The notes beneath the pieces were generated by a model, which made no database searches, was not told the DNA's origin, and was given only the letters and a program-made list of their open reading frames with translations. From Trema orientale (taxonomy: Eukaryota > Streptophyta > Magnoliopsida > Rosales > Cannabaceae): 64,000 bases of DNA. The stretch covers positions 246,254-310,253 of the forward strand of contig JXTC01000246.1 of assembly GCA_002914845.1 (NCBI GenBank), read 5' to 3'. The stretch's first letter is position 1, and the number at the start of each line of letters is the position of its first letter. The translations under genes and the position numbers were made by a program. This document shows positions 63,001-64,000 of this stretch, one piece after another.

Positions 63001-63867
63001 AAGAAGATGGGATTTTAAGAAAATCTGTAATCTCCATGCCAAGAGGAGCAGCTAGAAGATTAGGTCCATTAGTCATTAAAATACTTCTTGAGTATATTTA
63101 AGCCAATCGTCTATAGAAAATGACGTTTCTGTCCTTCCTGGTTCCTACAATGTTTTTTTAGAAGTAATAATCAAACTGTACGTGTTGTAAAACTAGAGAN
63201 TATTTTTTTTATAACAATAATAATGTTCTTATTAGTAAACACTAGTTTAACTTAAAAAATTTTGTTTGGTTTTCTTTGTAGTTATATACCTGAATTTGGT
63301 TAGTGTAAAACCCTTCTCAACACTTTGGTCATGTATTCAAAAGGTCTTATTAATAAACATTTTGGGATAACAAAAAGGTCTTTTATGGGACTCCCAAATT
63401 GACAAGTGCTCTTATTCTAGCTGGTCCCCTCAAAAGGCATAGGTGCCAAGCTAGTTGTGCAGCCTAGTCATGCCCTACCACAAATACAAATACCTATTCA
63501 ACATTTAGAAAATTAACATTAATTCCTTCTTCATTCACTACTACATCGAATATTTTGCAAAACTTTGATGGAGAAAATCTTGATAGCATGGACTAAATCA
63601 AGGCCCTTAATTTAGGGCATGATTCAAAATGTGTCAGAATTAAACAAAATAAACATATCTCTAACAATGTAATGTTTTTCCAATTATTCATACAACATCT
63701 ACGCTAACACACTCCCTCCATCCTAATACCTCTAGAATCACGTTATGAGTATTATTATGTTAAGAAGTTTCTGGTCCTAAGAGCTTCTCTTGTGGAACAT
63801 ACCTATATTTTGTGCAATAAAAGGTATATAGATTTGATGAAATCTAACGAAAATTTGAGGGATAATT
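60007..63867. other. Gene-poor intergenic region
   Basis: A probable old TIR element lies at about 60570-61055: CTGTTTGGTATG at the left faces CATACCAAACAACACC at the right. About 42 bp with the core ATGGAAAACAAAAACTTTA is duplicated in tandem at 61774-61850. No gene is supported. Confidence 0.4.
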
Positions 63868-64000
63868 GAAAAAAAAAAATCCTAAAGTATGACTTTTCTG
63901 TAATTTTAACCTTATCTTTTAGCTTGTACAAAATTATACTTTCATATTTTAAATCTCTTCAAATTTGTACATTCTATGTATAAATTGAGTGATTTGTGAT
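63868..64000. mobile_element. Inverted-repeat MITE family, copy 3 (cut by window end)
   Basis: Begins near AATCCTAAAGTATGACTTTT and runs to the window edge. It matches the reverse complement of the right arms of copies 1 and 2; GTATAAATTGAGTGATTTGT is shared exactly with the complement of copy 1. The remainder lies outside the window. Confidence 0.6.

Overview
This window is nuclear DNA of a flowering plant, almost certainly a eudicot. It is AT-rich, with long intergenic stretches full of small transposons and microsatellites. Genes have GT-AG introns, and protein families are plant-specific (CrRLK1L receptor kinase, BEL1-like homeodomain, DRD1-type SNF2). The species cannot be named from the sequence alone.

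Six protein-coding genes can be supported; exon junctions were read from splice sites and reading frame. (1) 1756-5209 (+): a BUPS-type CrRLK1L receptor kinase split by one 763-bp intron. (2) 11197-11693 (+): a small OXIDATIVE STRESS 3-like protein in two exons. (3) 12936-18952 (-): SUMO-activating enzyme subunit SAE2, 11 coding exons, 642 aa. (4) 23186-30970 (+) and (5) 37000-42214 (+): a tandem pair of DRD1/CHR34-type SNF2 remodellers. The first copy is predicted at 1177 aa because a repeat-bearing exon and intron block has multiplied in its N-terminal half; the second is 879 aa. (6) 42934-47524 (-): a BLH6/7-type BEL1-like homeodomain factor, 685 aa, with an intron in its 5' leader and a short uORF. 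DRD1-like copy B and BLH are tail to tail, as are the OXS3-like gene and SAE2; SAE2 and DRD1-like copy A diverge.

The gene order (BUPS, SAE2, DRD1/CHR34, BLH6/7) joins two neighbourhoods that, as I remember it, are separate on Arabidopsis chromosome 2: CHR34-SAE2-BUPS2 (At2g21450-At2g21480) and DRD1-BLH7 (At2g16390-At2g16400). The window may therefore preserve the arrangement from before those loci separated.

Between genes there is a varied set of mostly non-autonomous mobile elements: a CACTA-like element, a Tourist MITE with TTA duplications, a 765-bp Helitron, fold-back MITEs inside introns, a three-copy inverted-repeat MITE family, a poly(A) retroelement with a 16-bp target-site duplication plus a relative, a tRNA-derived SINE with a 16-bp duplication, two weaker SINE-like copies, LTR fragments in both orientations, and a 1.15-kb GC-edged TIR element. 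No convincing gene was found from 49.6 kb to 64 kb.

The observations most worth follow-up are the exon-block amplification in DRD1-like copy A, and the BUPS intron whose two borders carry the same AGGTACT heptamer, as expected if the intron arose by insertion.
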